Source of the DNA: Balanoglossus misakiensis
Lineage: Eukaryota > Hemichordata
Direction of reading: 5' to 3'
Assembly: GCA_040954595.2 (NCBI GenBank)
Contig: CM082589.2
Location: forward strand, 8,804,001 to 8,868,000
DNA: 64,000 nucleotides
Both the position numbers and the translations under genes were made by a program. Shown one piece after another: positions 10,412 to 25,445 of this stretch (its first letter is position 1; the number at the start of each line of letters is the position of its first letter). The notes under the pieces are model-generated. The model did no database searches, had not been told where the DNA came from, and worked only from the letters and a program-made list of their open reading frames with translations.

Positions 10412-12793
10412 GCCTGTCTTAGGTCACCACTTCATAAGCGGTCTTACGCGTCATTGGCACAAACTGTCTCAGGAAGTAAGCTTTCAGCGTACCAATGTAG
10501 CTATTGTATTTTCCACTTTTTGTAAGTGAAGCCTGACTGTCGCCTGTCTTAGGTCACCACTTCGTAAGCGGTCTTACCCGTCATTGGCACAAACAGTCTC
10601 AGGAAGTAAGCTTTCAGCCTACCAATGTAGCTATTGTATTTTCCACTTTTTGTAAGTGAAGCCTGACTGTCGCCTGTCTTAGGTCACCACTTCATAAGCG
10701 GTCTTACCCGTCATTGGCACAAACAGTCTCAGGAAGTAAGCTTTCAGCCTACCAATGTAGCTATTGTATTTTCCACTTTTTGTAAGTGAAGCCTGACTGT
10801 CGCCTGTCTTAGGTCACCACTTCATAAGCGGTCTTACCCGTCATTGGCACAAACAGTCTCAGGAAGTAAGCTTTCAGCCTACCAATGTAGCTATTGTATT
10901 TTCCACTTTTTGTAAGTGAAGCCTGACTGTCGCCTGTCTTAGGTCACCACTTCATAAGCGGTCTTACCCGTCATTGGCACAAACAGTCACAGGAAGTAAG
11001 CTTTCAGCGTACCAATGTAGCTATTGTATTTTCCACTTTTTGTAAGTGAAGCCTGACTGTCGCCTGTCTTAGGTCACCACTTCATAAGCGGTCTTACCCG
11101 TCATTGGCACAAACAGTCTCAGGAAGTAAGCTTTCAGCCTACCAATGTAGCTATTGTATTTTCCACTTTTTGTAAGTGAAGCCTGACTGTCGCCTGTCTT
11201 AGGTCACCACTTCATAAGTGGTCTTACCCGTCATTGGCACAAACAGTCTCAGGAAGTAAGCTTTCTGCCTACCAATGTAGCTATTTTATTTTCCACTTTT
11301 TGTAAGTGAAGCCTGACTGTCGCCTGTTTTAGGTCACCACTTCATAAGCGGTCTTACCCGTCATTGGCACAAACAGTCTCAGGAAGTAAGCTTTCAGCCT
11401 ACCAATGTAGCTATTTTATTTTCCACTTTTTGTAAGTTGAAGCCTGACTGTCGCCTGTCTTAGGTCACCACTTCATAACCGGTCTTACCCGTCATTGGCA
11501 CAAACAGTCTCAGGAAGTAAGCTTTCAGCCTACCAATGTAGCTATTGTATTTTCCACTTTTTGTAAGTGAAGCCTGACTGTCGCCTGTCTTAGGTCACCA
11601 CTTCATAAGCGGTCTTACCCGTCATTGGCACAAACAGTCTCAGGAAGTAAGCTTTCAGCCTACCAATGTAGCTATTATATTTTCCACTTTTTGTAAGTGA
11701 AGCCTGACTGTCGCTGTCTTAGGTCACCACTTCATAAGCGGTCTTACCCGTCATTGGCACAAACAGTCTCAGGAAGTAAGCTTTCAGCTACCAATGTAGC
11801 TATTGTATTTTCCACTTTTTGTAAGTGAAGCCTGACTGTCGCCTGTCTTAGGTCACCACTTCATAAGCGGTCTTACCCGTCATTGGCACAAACAGTCTCA
11901 GGAAGTAAGCTTTCAGCCTACCAATGTAGCTATTGTATTTTCCACTTTTGTAAGTGAAGCCTGACTGTCGCCTGTCTTAGGTCACCACTTCATAAGCGGT
12001 CTTACCCGTCATTGGCACAAACAGTCTCAGGAAGTAAGCTTTCATGCCTACCAATGTAGCTATTGTATTTTCCACTTTTTGTAAGTGAAGCCTGACTGTC
12101 GCCTGTCTTAGGTCACCACTTCATAAGCGGTCTTACCCGTCATTGGCACAAACAGTCTCAGGAAGTAAGCTTTCAGCCTACCAATGTAGCTATTGTATTT
12201 TCCACTTTTTGTAAGTGAAGCCTGACTGTCGCCTGTCTTAGGTCACCACTTCATAAGCGGTCTTACCCGTCATTGGCACAAACAGTCTCAGGAAGTAAGC
12301 CTTTCAGCCTACCAATGTAGCTATTGTATTTTCCACTTTTTGTAAGTGAAGCCTGACTGTCGCCTGTCTTAGGTCACCACTTCATAAGCGGTCTTACCCG
12401 TCATTGGCACAAACAGTCTCAGGAAGTAAGCTTTCAGCCTACCAATGTAGCTATTGTATTTTCCACTTTTGTAAGTGAAGCCTGACTGTCGCCTGTCTTA
12501 GGTCACCACTTCATAAGCGGTCTTACCCGTCATTGGCACAAACAGTCTCAGGAAGTAAGCTTTCAGCCTACCAATGTAGCTATTGTATTTTCCACTTTTT
12601 GAAGTGAAGCCTGACTGTCGCTGTCTTAGGTCACCACTTCATAAGCGGTCTTACCCGTCATTGGCACAAACAGTCTCCAGGAAGTAAGCTTTCAGCCTAC
12701 CAATGTAGCTTATTGTATTTTCCACTTTTTGTAAGTGAAGCCTGACTGTCGCCTGTCTTAGGTCACCACTTCATAAGCGGTCTTACCCGTCAT
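10398..12793. repeat. 130-bp satellite array, block 2a
   Basis: The same monomer and orientation as block 1, about 18 copies, ending at the assembly gap. From about 11430 onward most units carry a single-base gain or loss (for example GTAAGTTGAAG, TCGCTGTC, TTTCAGCTACC, CTTTCATGCC, CCACTTTTGTAAG, GTCTCCAGG). This is unlike the rest of the window and suggests low consensus quality next to the gap. Confidence 0.97.
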
Positions 12794-12893
12794 NNNNNNN
12801 NNNNNNNNNNNNNNNNNNNNNNNNNNNNNNNNNNNNNNNNNNNNNNNNNNNNNNNNNNNNNNNNNNNNNNNNNNNNNNNNNNNNNNNNNNNNN
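12794..12893. other. Assembly gap (100 N)
   Basis: Exactly 100 N, a conventional placeholder. A gap inside a single monomer would lack only about 51 bases at this phase, so the true distance is unknown and may be many monomers. Confidence 0.99.
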
Positions 12894-15800
12894 GTATTTT
12901 CACACTTTTTGTAAGTGAAGCCTGACTGTCGCCTGTCTTAGGTCAAACACTTCATATGCGGTCTTACCCGTCATTGGCACAAACACTTCAGCCTCCCAAT
13001 GTAGCTATTGTATTTTCCACTTTTTGTAAGTGAAGCCTGACTGTCGCCTGTCTTAGGTCACCACTTCATAAGCGGTCTTACCTGTCATTGGCACAAACAG
13101 TCTCAGGAAGTAAGCTTTCAGCCTACCAATGAAGCTATGTTATTTTCCACTTTTTGTAAGTGAAGCCTGACTGTCGCCTGTCTTAGGTCAACACTTCATA
13201 AGCGGTCTTACCCGTCATTGCACAAACAGTCTCAGGAAGTAAGCTTTCAGCCTACCAATGTAGCTATTATATTTTCCACTTTTTGTAAGTGAAGCCTGAC
13301 TGTCGCCTGTCTTAGGTCACCACTTCATAAGCGGTCTTACCCGTCATTGGCACAAACAGTCTCAGGAAGTAAGCTTTCAGCCTACCAATGTAGCTATGTA
13401 TTTTCCACTTTTTGTAAGTGAAGCCTGACTGTCGCCTGTCTTAGGTCACCACTTCATAAGCGGTCTTACCCGTCATTGCACAAACAGTCTCAGGAAGTAA
13501 GCTTTCAGCCTACCAATGTAGCTATTGTATTTTCCACTTTTTGTAAGTGAAGCCTGACTGTCGCCTGTCTTAGGTCCCCACTTCATAAGCGGTCTTACCC
13601 GTCATTGGCACAAACAGCCTCAGGAAGTAAGCTTTCAGCCTACCAATGTAGCTATTGTATTTTCCACTTTTTGTAAGTGAAGCCTGACTGTCGCCTGTCT
13701 TAGGTCACCACTTCATAAGCGGTCTTACCCGTCATTGGCACAAACAGTCTCAGGAAGTACGCTTTCAGCCTACCAATGTAGCTATTATATTTTCCACTTT
13801 TTGTAAGTGAAAGCTGACTGTCGCCTGTCTTAGGTCACCACTTCATAAGCAGTCTCACCCGTCATTGGCACAAACAGTCTTAGGAAGTAAGCTTTCAGCC
13901 TACCAATGAAGCTATTATATTTTCCACTTTTTGTAAGTGAAGCCTGATTGTCGCCTGTCTTAGGTCACCACTTCATAAGCGGTCTTACCCGTCATTGGCA
14001 CAAACAGTCTCAGGAAGTAAGCTTTCAGCCTACCAAATGTAGCTATTGTATTTTCCACTTTTTGTAAGTGAAGCCTGACTGTCGCCTGTCTTAGGTCACC
14101 ACTTCATAAGCGGTCTTACCCGTCATTGGCACAAACAGTCTCAGGAAGTAAGCTTTCAGCCTACCAATGTAGCTATTGTATTTTCCACTTTTTGTAAGTG
14201 AAGCCTGACTGTCGCCTGTCTTAGGTCACCACTTCATAAGCGGTCTTACCCGTCATTGGCACAAACAGTCTCAGAAAGTAAGCTTTTAGCCTACCAATGT
14301 AGCTATTGTATTTTCCACTTTTTGTAAGTGAAGCCTGACTGTCGCCTGTCTTAGGTCACCACTTCATAAGCGGTCTTACCCGTCATTGGCACAAACAGTC
14401 TCAGGAAGTACGCTTTCAGCCTACCAATGTAGCTAGTATTATTTTCCACTTTTTGTAAGTGAAGCCTGACTGTCGCCTGTCTTAGGTCACCACTTCATAA
14501 GCGGTCTCACCCGTCATTGGCACAAACAGTCTTAGGAAGTAAGCTTTCAGCCTACCAATGTAGCTATTGTATTTTCCACTTTTTGTAAGTGAAGCCTGAT
14601 TGTCGCCTGTCTTAGGTCACCACTTCATAAGCGGTCTTACCCGTCATTGGCACAAACAGTCTCAGGAAGTAAGCTTTCAGCCTACCAAATGTAGCTATTG
14701 TATTTTCCACTTTTTGTAAGTGAAGCCTGACTGTCGCCTGTCTTAGGTCACCACTTCATAAGCGGTCTTACCCGTCATTGGCACAAACAGTCTCAGGAAG
14801 TAAGCTTTCAGCCTACCAATGTAGCTATTGTATTTTCCACTTTTTGTAAGTGAAGCCTGACTGTCGCCTGTCTTAGGTCACCACTTCATAAGCGGTCTTA
14901 CCCGTCATTGGCACAAACAGTCTCAGAAAGTAAGCTTTTAGCCTACCAATGTAGCTATTGTATTTTCCACTTTTTGTAAGTGAAGCCCTGACTGTCGTCT
15001 GTCTTAGGTCACCACTTCATAAGCGGTCTTACCCGTCATTGGCACAAACAGTCTCAGGAAGTAAGCTTTCAGCCTACCAATGTAGCTATTGTATTTTCCA
15101 CTTTTTGTAATTGAAGCCTGACTGTCGCCTGTCTTAGGTCACCACTTCATAAGCGGTCTTACCCGTCATTGGCACAAACTGTCTCAGGAAGTAAGCTTTC
15201 AGCCTACCAATGTAGCTATTGTATTTTCCACTTTTTGTAAGTGAAGCCTGACTGTCGCCTGTCTTAGGTCACCACTTCATAAGCGGTCTTACCCGTCATT
15301 GGCACAAACTGTCTCAGGAAGTAAGCTTTCAGCCTACCAATGTAGCTATTGTATTTTCCACTTTTTGTAAGTGAAGCCTGACTGTCGCCTGTCTTAGGTC
15401 ACCACTTCATAAGCGGTCTTACCCGTCATTGGCACAAACAGTCTCAGGAAGTAAGCTTTCAGCCTACCAATGTAGCTATTTATTTTCCACTTTTTGTAAG
15501 TGAAGCCTGACTGTCGCCTGTCTTAGGTCACCACTTCATAAGCGGTCTTACCCGTCATTGGCACAAACAGTCTCAGGAAGTAAGCTTTCAGCCTACCAAT
15601 GTAGCTATTGTATTTTCCACTTTTTGTAAGTGAAGCCTGACTGTCGCCTGTCTTAGGTCACACTTCATAAGCGGTCTTACCCGTCATTGGCACAAACAGT
15701 CTCAGAAGTAAGCTTTCAGCCTACCAATGTAGCTATTTTATTTTCCACTTTTTGTAATTGAAGCCTGACTGTCGCCTGTCTTAGGTCACCACTTCATAAG

Positions 15801-18800
15801 CGGTCTTACCCGTCATTGGCACAAACAGTCTCAGGAAGTAAGCTTTCAGCCTACCAATGTAGCTATTGTATTTTCCACTTTTTGTAAGTGAAGCCTGACT
15901 GTCGCCTGTCTTAGGTCACCACTTCATAAGCGGTCTTACCCGTCATTGGCACAAACAGTCTCAGGAAGTAAGCTTTCAGCCTACCAATGTAGCTATTTTA
16001 TTTTCCACTTTTTGTAAGTGAAGCCTGACTGTCGCCTGTCTTAGGTCACCACTTCATAAGCGGTCTTACCCGTCATTGGCACAAACAGTCTCAGGAAGTA
16101 AGCTTTCAGTCTACCAATGTAGCTATTGTATTTTCCCACTTTTTGTAAGTGAAGCCTGACTGTCGCCTGTCTTAGGTCACCACTTCATAAGCGGTCTTAC
16201 CCGTCATTGGCACAAACAGTCTCAGGAAGTAAGCTTTCAGCCTACCAATGTAGCTATTGTATTTTCACTTTTTGTAAGTGAAGCCTGACTGTCGCCTGTC
16301 TTAGGTCACCACTTCATAAGCGGTCTTACCCGTCATTGGCACAAACAGTCTCAGGAAGTAAGCTTTCAGCCTACCAATTGTAGCTATTGTATTTTCCACT
16401 TTTTGTAAGTGAAGACTGACTGTCGCCTGTCTTAGGTCAACACTTCATAAGCGGTCTTACCCGTCATTGGCACAAACAGTCTCAGGAAGTAAGCTTTCAG
16501 CCTACCAATGTAGCTATTGTATTTTCCACTTTTTGTAAGTGAAGCCTGACTGTCGCCTGTCTTAGGTCACCACTTCATAAGCGGTCTTACCCGTCATTGG
16601 CACAAACAGTCTCAGGAAGTAAGCTTTCAGCCTACCATTGTAGCTATTGTATTTTCCACTTTTTGTAAGTGAAGCCTGACTGTCGCCTGTCTTAGGTCAC
16701 CACTTCATAAGCGGTCTTACCCGTCATTGGCACAAACAGTCTCAGGAAGTAAGCTTTCAGCCTACCAATGTAGCTATTGTATTTTCCACTTTTTGTAAGT
16801 GAAGCCTGACTGTCGCCTGTCTTAGGTCACCACTTCATAAGCGGTCTTACCCGTCATTGGCACAAACAGTCTCAGGAAGTAAGCTTTCAGCCTACCAATG
16901 TAGCTATTGTATTTTCCACTTTTTGTAAGTGAAGCCTGACTGTCGCCTGTCTTAGGTCACCACTTCATAAGCGGTCTTATCCGTCATTGGCACAAACAGT
17001 CTCAGGAAGTAAGCTTTCAGCCTACCAATGTAGCTATTGTATTTTCCACTTTTTGTAAGTGAAGCCTGACTGTCGCCTGTCTTAGGTCACCACTTCATAA
17101 GCGGTCTTACCCGTCATTGGCACAAACAGTCTCAGGAAGTAAGCTTTCAGCCTACCAATGTAGCTATTGTATTTTCCACTTTTTGTAAGTGAAGCCTGAC
17201 TGTCGCCTGTCTTAGGTCACCACTTCATAAGCGGTCTTACCCGTCATTGGCACAAACAGTCTCAGGAAGTAAGCTTTCAGCCTACCAATGTAGCTATTTT
17301 ATTTTCCACTTTTTGTAAGTGAAGCCTGACTGTCGCCTGTCTTAGGTCAACACTTCATAAGCGGTCTTACCCGTCATTGGCACAAACAGTCTCAGGAAGT
17401 AAGCTTTCAGCCTACCAATGTAGCTATTGTATTTTCCACTTTTTGTAAGTGAAGCCTGACTGTCGCCTGTCTTAGGTCACCACTTCATAAGCGGTCTTAC
17501 CCGTCATTGGCACAAACAGTCTCAGGAAGTAAGCTTTCAGCCTACCAATGTAGCTATTATATTTTCCACTTTTTGTAAGTGAAGCCTGACTGTCGCCTGT
17601 CTTAGGTCACCACTTCATAAGCGGTCTTACACGTCATTGGCACAAACAGTCTCAGGAAGTAAGCTTTCAGCCTACCAATGTAGCTATTATATTTTCCACT
17701 TTTTGTAAGTGAAGCCTGACTGTCGCCTGTCTTAGGTCACCACTTCATAAGCGGTCTTACCCGTCATTGGCACAAACAGTCTTAGGAAGTAAGCTTTCAG
17801 CCTACCAATGAAGCTATTGTATTTTCCACTTTTTGTAAGTGAAGCCTGACTGTCGCCTGTCTTAGGTCACCACTTCATAAGCGGTCTTACCCGTCATTGG
17901 CACAAACAGTCTCAGGAAGTAAGCTTTCAGCCTACCAATGTAGCTATTGTATTTTCCCCTTTTTGTAAGTGAAGCCTGACTGTCGCCTGTCTTAGGTCAC
18001 CACTTCATAAGCGGTCTTACCCGTCATTGGCACAAACAGTCTCAGGAAGTAAGCTTTCAGCCTACCAATGTAGCTATTGTATTTTCCACTTTTTGTAAGT
18101 GAAGCCTGACTGTCGCCTGTCTTAGGTCAACACTTCATAAGCGGTCTTACCCGTCATTGGCACAAACAGTCTCAGGAAGTAAGCTTTCAGCCTACCAATG
18201 TAGCTATTTTATTTTCCACTTTTTGTAAGTGAAGCCTGACTGTCGCCTGTCTTAGGTCAACACTTCATAAGCGGTCTTACCCGTCATTGGCACAAACAGT
18301 CTCAGGAAGTAAGCTTTCAGCCTACCAATGTAGCTATTATATTTTCCACTTTTTGTAAGTGAAGCCTGACTGTCGCCTGTCTTAGGTCACCACTTCATAA
18401 GCGGTCTTACCCGTCATTGGCACAAACAGTCTCAGGAAGTAAGCTTTCAGCCTACCAATGTAGCTATTATATTTTCCACTTTTTGTAAGTGAAGCCTGAC
18501 TGTCGCCTGTCTTAGGTCACCACTTCATAAGCGGTCTTACCCGTCATTGGCACAAACAGTCTTAGGAAGTAAGCTTTCAGCCTACCAATGAAGCTATTGT
18601 ATTTTCCACTTTTTGTAAGTGAAGCCTGACTGTCGCCTGTCTTAGGTCACCACTTCATAAACGGTCTTACCCGTCATTGGCACAAACAGTCTCAGGAAGT
18701 AAGCTTTCAGCCTACCAATGTAGCTATTGTATTTTCCACTTTTTGTAAGTGAAGCCTGACTGTCGCCTGTCTTAGGTCACCACTTCATAAGCGGTCTTAC

Positions 18801-21800
18801 CCGTCATTGGCACAAACAGTCTCAGGAAGTAAGCTTTCAGCCTACCAATGTAGCTATTGTATTTTCCACTTTTTGTAAGTGAAGCCTGACTGTCGCCTGT
18901 CTTAGGTCACCACTTCATAAGCGGTCTTACCCGTCATTGGCACAAACAGTCTCAGGAAGTACGCTTTCAGCCTACCAATGTAGCTATTATATTTTCCACT
19001 TTTTGTAAGTGAAGCCTGACTGTCGCCTGTCTTAGGTCACCACTTCATAAGCGGTCTCACCCGTCATTGGCACAAACAGTCTTAGGAAGTAAGCTTTCAG
19101 CCTACCAATGAAGCTATTGTATTTTCCACTTTTTGTAAGTGAAGCCTGATTGTCGCCTGTCTTAGGTCACCACTTCATAAGCGGTCTTACCCGTCATTGG
19201 CACAAACAGTCTCAGGAAGTAAGCTTTCAGCCTACCAAATGTAGCTATTGTATTTTCCACTTTTTGTAAGTGAAGCCTGACTGTCGCCTGTCTTAGGTCA
19301 CCACTTCATAAGCGGTCTTACCCGTCATTGGCACAAACAGTCTCAGGAAGTAAGCTTTCAGCCTACCAATGTAGCTATTGTATTTTCCACTTTTTGTAAG
19401 TGAAGCCTGACTGTCGCCTGTCTTAGGTCACCACTTCATAAGCGGTCTTACCCGTCATTGGCACAAACAGTCTCAGAAAGTAAGCTTTTAGCCTACCAAT
19501 GTAGCTATTGTATTTTCCACTTTTTGTAAGTGAAGCCTGACTGTCGTCTGTCTTAGGTCACCACTTCATAAGCGGTCTTACCCGTCATTGGCACAAACAG
19601 TCTCAGGAAGTAAGCTTTCAGCCTACCAATGTAGCTATTGTATTTTCCACTTTTTGTAAGTGAAGCCTGACTGTCGCCTGTCTTAGGTCACCACTTCATA
19701 AGCGGTCTTACCCGTCATTGGCACAAACTGTCTCAGGAAGTAAGCTTTCAGCCTACCAATGTAGCTATTGTATTTTCCACTTTTTGTAAGTGAAGCCTGA
19801 CTGTCGCCTGTCTTAGGTCACCACTTCATAAGCGGTCTTACCCGTCATTGGCACAAACTGTCTCAGGAAGTAAGCTTTCAGCCTACCAATGTAGCTATTG
19901 TATTTTCCACTTTTTGTAAGTGAAGCCTGACTGTCGCCTGTCTTAGGTCACCACTTCATAAGCGGTCTTACCCGTCATTGGCACAAACAGTCTCAGGAAG
20001 TAAGCTTTCAGCCTACCAATGTAGCTATAGTATTTTCCACTTTTTGTAAGTGAAGCCTGACTGTCGCCTGTCTTAGGTCACCACTTCATAAGCGGTCTTA
20101 CCCGTCATTGGCACAAACAGTCTCAGGAAGTAAGCTTTCAGCCTACCAATGTAGCTATTTTATTTTCCACTTTTTGTAAGTGAAGCCTGACTGTCGCCTG
20201 TCTTAGGTCAACACTTCATAAGCGGTCTTACCCGTCATTGGCACAAACAGTCTCAGGAAGTAAGCTTTCAGCCTACCAATGTAGCTATTGTATTTTCCAC
20301 TTTTTGTAAGTGAAGCCTGACTGTCGCCTGTCTTAGGTCACCACTTCATAAGCGGTCTTACCCGTCATTGGCACAAACAGTCTCAGGAAGTAAGCTTTCA
20401 GCATACCAATGTAGCTATTTTATTTTCCACTTTTTGTAAGTGAAGCCTGACTGTCGCCTGTCTTAGGTCACCACTTCATAAGCGGTCTTACCCGTCATTG
20501 GCACAAACAGTCTCAGGAAGTAAGCTTTCAGTCTACCAATGTAGCTATTGTATTTTCCACTTTTTGTAAGTGAAGCCTGACTGTCGCCTGTCTTAGGTCA
20601 CCACTTCATAAGCGGTCTTACCCGTCATTGGCACAAACAGTCTCAGGAAGTAAGCTTTCAGCCTACCAATGTAGCTATTGTATTTTTCACTTTTTGTAAG
20701 TGAAGCCTGACTGTCGCCTGTCTTAGGTCACCACTTCATAAGCGGTCTTACCCGTCATTGGCACAAACAGTCTCAGGAAGTAAGCTTTCAGCCTACCGTT
20801 GTAGCTATTGTATTTTCCACTTTTTGTAAGTGAAGACTGACTGTCGCCTGTCTTAGGTCAACACTTCATAAGCGGTCTTACCCGTCATTGGCACAAACAG
20901 TCTCAGGAAGTAAGCTTTCAGCCTACCAATGTAGCTATTGTATTTTCCACTTTTTGTAAGTGAAGCCTGACTGTCGCCTGTCTTAGGTCACCACTTCATA
21001 AGCGGTCTTACCCGTCATTGGCACAAACAGTCTCAGGAAGTAAGCTTTCAGCCTACCGTTGTAGCTATTGTATTTTCCACTTTTTGTAAGTGAAGCCTGA
21101 CTGTCGCCTGTCTTAGGTCAACACTTCATAAGCGGTCTTACCCGTCATTGGCACAAACAGTCTCAGGAAGTAAGCTTTCAGCCTACCAATGTAGCTATTG
21201 TATTTTCCACTTTTTGTAAGTGAAGCCTGACTGTCGCCTGTCTTAGGTCACCACTTCATAAGCGGTCTTACCCGTCATTGGCACAAACAGTCTCAGGAAG
21301 TAAGCTTTCAGCCTACCAATGTAGCTATTGTATTTTCCACTTTTTGTAAGTGAAGCCTGACTGTCGCCTGTCTTAGGTCACCACTTCATAAGCGGTCTTA
21401 CCCGTCATTGGCACAAACAGTCTCAGGAAGTAAGCTTTCAGCCTACCAATGTAGCTATTGTATTTTCCACTTTTTGTAAGTGAAGCCTGACTGTCGCCTG
21501 TCTTAGGTCACCACTTCATAAGCGGTCTTACCCGTCATTGGCACAAACAGTCTCAGGAAGTAAGCTTTCAGCCTACCAATGTAGCTATTGTATTTTCCAC
21601 TTTTTGTAAGTGAAGCCTGACTGTCGCCTGTCTTAGGTCACCACTTCATAAGCGGTCTTACCCGTCATTGGCACAAACAGTCTCAGGAAGTAAGCTTTCA
21701 GCCTACCAATGTAGCTATTTTATTTTCCACTTTTTGTAAGTGAAGCCTGACTGTCGCCTGTCTTAGGTCAACACTTCATAAGCGGTCTTACCCGTCATTG

Positions 21801-23105
21801 GCACAAACAGTCTCAGGAAGTAAGCTTTCAGCCTACCAATGTAGCTATTGTATTTTCCACTTTTTGTAAGTGAAGCCTGACTGTCGCCTGTCTTAGGTCA
21901 CCACTTCATAAGCGGTCTTACCCGTCATTGGCACAAACAGTCTCAGGAAGTAAGCTTTCAGCCTACCAATGTAGCTATTGTATTTTCCACTTTTTGTAAG
22001 TGAAGCCTGACTGTCGCCTGTCTTAGGTCACCACTTCATAAGCGGTCTTACCCGTCATTGGCACAAACAGTCTCAGGAAGTAAGCTTTCAGCCTACCAAT
22101 GTAGCTATTGTATTTTCCACTTTTTGTAAGTGAAGCCTGACTGTCGCCTGTCTTAGGTCACCACTTCATAAGCGGTCTTACCCGTCATTGGCACAAACAG
22201 TCTCAGGAAGTAAGCTTTCAGCCTACCAATGTAGCTATTTTATTTTCCACTTTTTGTAAGTGAAGCCTGACTGTCGCCTGTCTTAGGTCACCACTTCATA
22301 AGCGGTCTTACCCGTCATTGGCACAAACAGTCTCAGGAAGTAAGCTTTCAGCCTACCGATGTAGCTATTGTATTTTCCACTTTTTGTAAGTGAAGCCTGA
22401 CTGTCGCCTGTCTTAGGTCACCACTTCATAAGCGGTCTTACCCGTCATTGGCACAAACAGTCTCAGGAAGTAAGCTTTCAGCCTACCAATGTAGCTATTA
22501 TATTTTCCACTTTTTGTAAGTGAAGCCTGACTGTCGCCTGTCTTAGGTCACCACTTCATAAGCGGTCTTACCTGTCATTGGCACAAACAGTCTTAGGAAG
22601 TAAGCTTTCAGCCTACCAATGTAGCTATTGTATTTTCCACTTTTTGTAAGTGAAGCCTGACTGTCGCCTGTCTTAGGTCACCACTTCATAAGCGGTCTTA
22701 CCCGTCATTGGCACAAACAGTCTCAGGAAGTAAGCTTTCAGCCTACCAATGTAGCTATTGTATTTTCCAATTTTTGTAAGTGAAGCCTGACTGTCGCCTG
22801 TCTTAGGTCACCACTTCATAAGCGGTCTTACCCGTCATTGGCACAAACAGTCTCAGGAAGTAAGCTTTCAGCCTTCCAATGTAGCTATTGTATTTTCCAC
22901 TTTTTGTAAGTGAAGCCTGACTGTCGCCTGTCTTAGGTCACCACTTCATAAGCGGTCTTATCCGTCATTGGCACAAACAGTCTCAGGAAGTAAGCTTTCA
23001 GCCTACCAATGTAGCTATTGTATTTTCCAATTTTTGTAAGTGAAGCCTGACTGTCGCCTGTCTTAGGTCACCACTTCATAAGCGGTCTTACCCGTCATTG
23101 GCACA

Positions 23106-25445
23106 AACAGTCCCAGGAAGTAAGCTTTCAGCCTACCAATGTAGCTATTGTATTTTCCACTTTTTGTAAGTGAAGCCTGACTGTCGCCTGTCTTAGGTCA
23201 CCACTTCATAAGCGGTCTTACTTGTCATTGGCACAAACAGTCTCAGGAAGTAAGCTTTCAGCCTACCAATGAAGCTATTGTATTTTCCACTTTTTGTAAG
23301 TGAAGCCTGACTGTCGCCTGTCTTAGGTCACCACTTCATAAGCTGTCTTACCCGTCATTGGCACAAACAGTCTCAGGAAGTAAGCTTTCAGCCTACCAAT
23401 GTAGCTATTGTATTTTCCACTTTTTGTAAGTGAAGCCTGACTGTCGCCTGTCTTAGGTCACCGCTTCATAAGCGGTCTTACCCGTCATTGGAACAAACAG
23501 TCTCAGGACGTAAGCTTTCAGCCTACCAATGTAGCTATTGTATTTTCCACTTTTTGTAAGTGAAGCCTGACTGTCGCCTGTCTTAGGTCACCACTTCATA
23601 GGCAGTCTTACCCGTCATTGGCACAAACAGTCTCAGGAAGTAAGCTTTTAGCCTACCAATGTAGCTATTGTATTTTCCACTTTTTGTAAGTGAAGCCTGA
23701 CTGTCGCCTGTCTTAGGTCACCACTTCATAAGCGGTCTTACCCGTCATTGGCACAAACAGCCTCAGGAAGTAAGCTTTCAGCCTACCAATGTAGCTATTG
23801 TATTTTCCACTTTTTGTAAGTGAAGCCTGACTGTCGGCTGTCTTAGGTCACCACTTCATAAGCGGTCTTACCCGTCATTGGCACAAACAGTCTCAGGAAG
23901 TAAGCTTTCAGCCTACCAATGTAGCTATTTTATTTTCCACTTTTTGTAAGTGAAGCCTGACTGTCGCCTGTCTTAGGTCAACACTTCATAAGCGGTCTTA
24001 CCCGTCATTGGCACAAACAGTCTCAGGAAGTAAGCTTTCAGCCTACCAATGTGGCTATTATATTTTCCACTTTTTGTAAGTGAAGCCTGACTGTCGCCTG
24101 TCTTAGGTCACCACTTCATAAGCGGTCTTACCCGTCATTGGCACAAACAGTCTCAGGAAGTAAGCTTTCAGCCTACCAATGTAGCTATTGTATTTTCCAC
24201 TTTTTGTAAGTGAAGCCTGACTGTCGCCTGTCTTAGGTCACCACTTCATAAGCGGTCTTACCCGTCATTGGCACAAACAGTCCCAGGAAGTAAGCTTTCA
24301 GCCTACCAATGTAGCTATTGTATTTTCCACTTTTTGTAAGTGAAGCCTGACTGTCGCCTGTCTTAGGTCACCACTTCATAAGCGGTCTTACTTGTCATTG
24401 GCACAAACAGTCTCAGGAAGTAAGCTTTCAGCCTACCAATGAAGCTATTGTATTTTCCACTTTTTGTAAGTGAAGCCTGACTGTCGCCTGTCTTAGGTCA
24501 CCACTTCATAAGCTGTCTTACCCGTCATTGGCACAAACAGTCTCAGGAAGTAAGCTTTCAGCCTACCAATGTAGCTATTGTATTTTCCACTTTTTGTAAG
24601 TGAAGCCTGACTGTCGCCTGTCTTAGGTCACCGCTTCATAAGCGGTCTTACCCGTCATTGGAACAAACAGTCTCAGGACGTAAGCTTTCAGCCTACCAAT
24701 GTAGCTATTGTATTTTCCACTTTTTGTAAGTGAAGCCTGACTGTCGCCTGTCTTAGGTCACCACTTCATAGGCAGTCTTACCCGTCATTGGCACAAACAG
24801 TCTCAGGAAGTAAGCTTTTAGCCTACCAATGTAGCTATTGTATTTTCCACTTTTTGTAAGTGAAGCCTGACTGTCGCCTGTCTTAGGTCACCACTTCATA
24901 AGCGGTCTTACCCGTCATTGGCACAAACAGCCTCAGGAAGTAAGCTTTCAGCCTACCAATGTAGCTATTGTATTTTCCACTTTTTGTAAGTGAAGCCTGA
25001 CTGTCGGCTGTCTTAGGTCACCACTTCATAAGCGGTCTTACCCGTCATTGGCACAAACAGTCTCAGGAAGTAAGCTTTCAGCCTACCAATGTAGCTATTT
25101 TATTTTCCACTTTTTGTAAGTGAAGCCTGACTGTCGCCTGTCTTAGGTCAACACTTCATAAGCAGTCTTACCCGTCATTGGCACAAACAGTCTCAGGAAG
25201 TAAGCTTTCAGCCTACCAATGTGGCTATTATATTTTCCACTTTTTGTAAGTGAAGCCTGACTGTCGCCTGTCTTAGGTCACCACTTCATAAGCGGTCTTA
25301 CCCGTCATTGGCACAAACAGTCTCAGGAAGTAAGCTTTCAGCCTACCAATGTAGCTATTGTATTTTCCACTTTTTGTAAGTGAAGCCTGACTGTCGCCTG
25401 TCTTAGGTCACCACTTCATAAGCGGTCTTACCTGTCATTGGCACA
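23106..25445. repeat. Nine-monomer (1,170-bp) higher-order repeat, two copies
   Basis: Marker monomers recur every 1,170 bp. CCGCTTCATA (with GGAACAAAC and GGACGTAAG in the same unit) occurs at 23461, 24631 and 25801. TCCCAGG occurs near 23113 and 24282. TTGTCATTGG, AGCTGTCTTA, TAGGCAGTC with TTTTAGCC, CAGCCTCAGG with GTCGGCTG, and GTGGCTATT follow in the same order in both copies. A third, diverged unit follows from about 25446. Confidence 0.9.
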
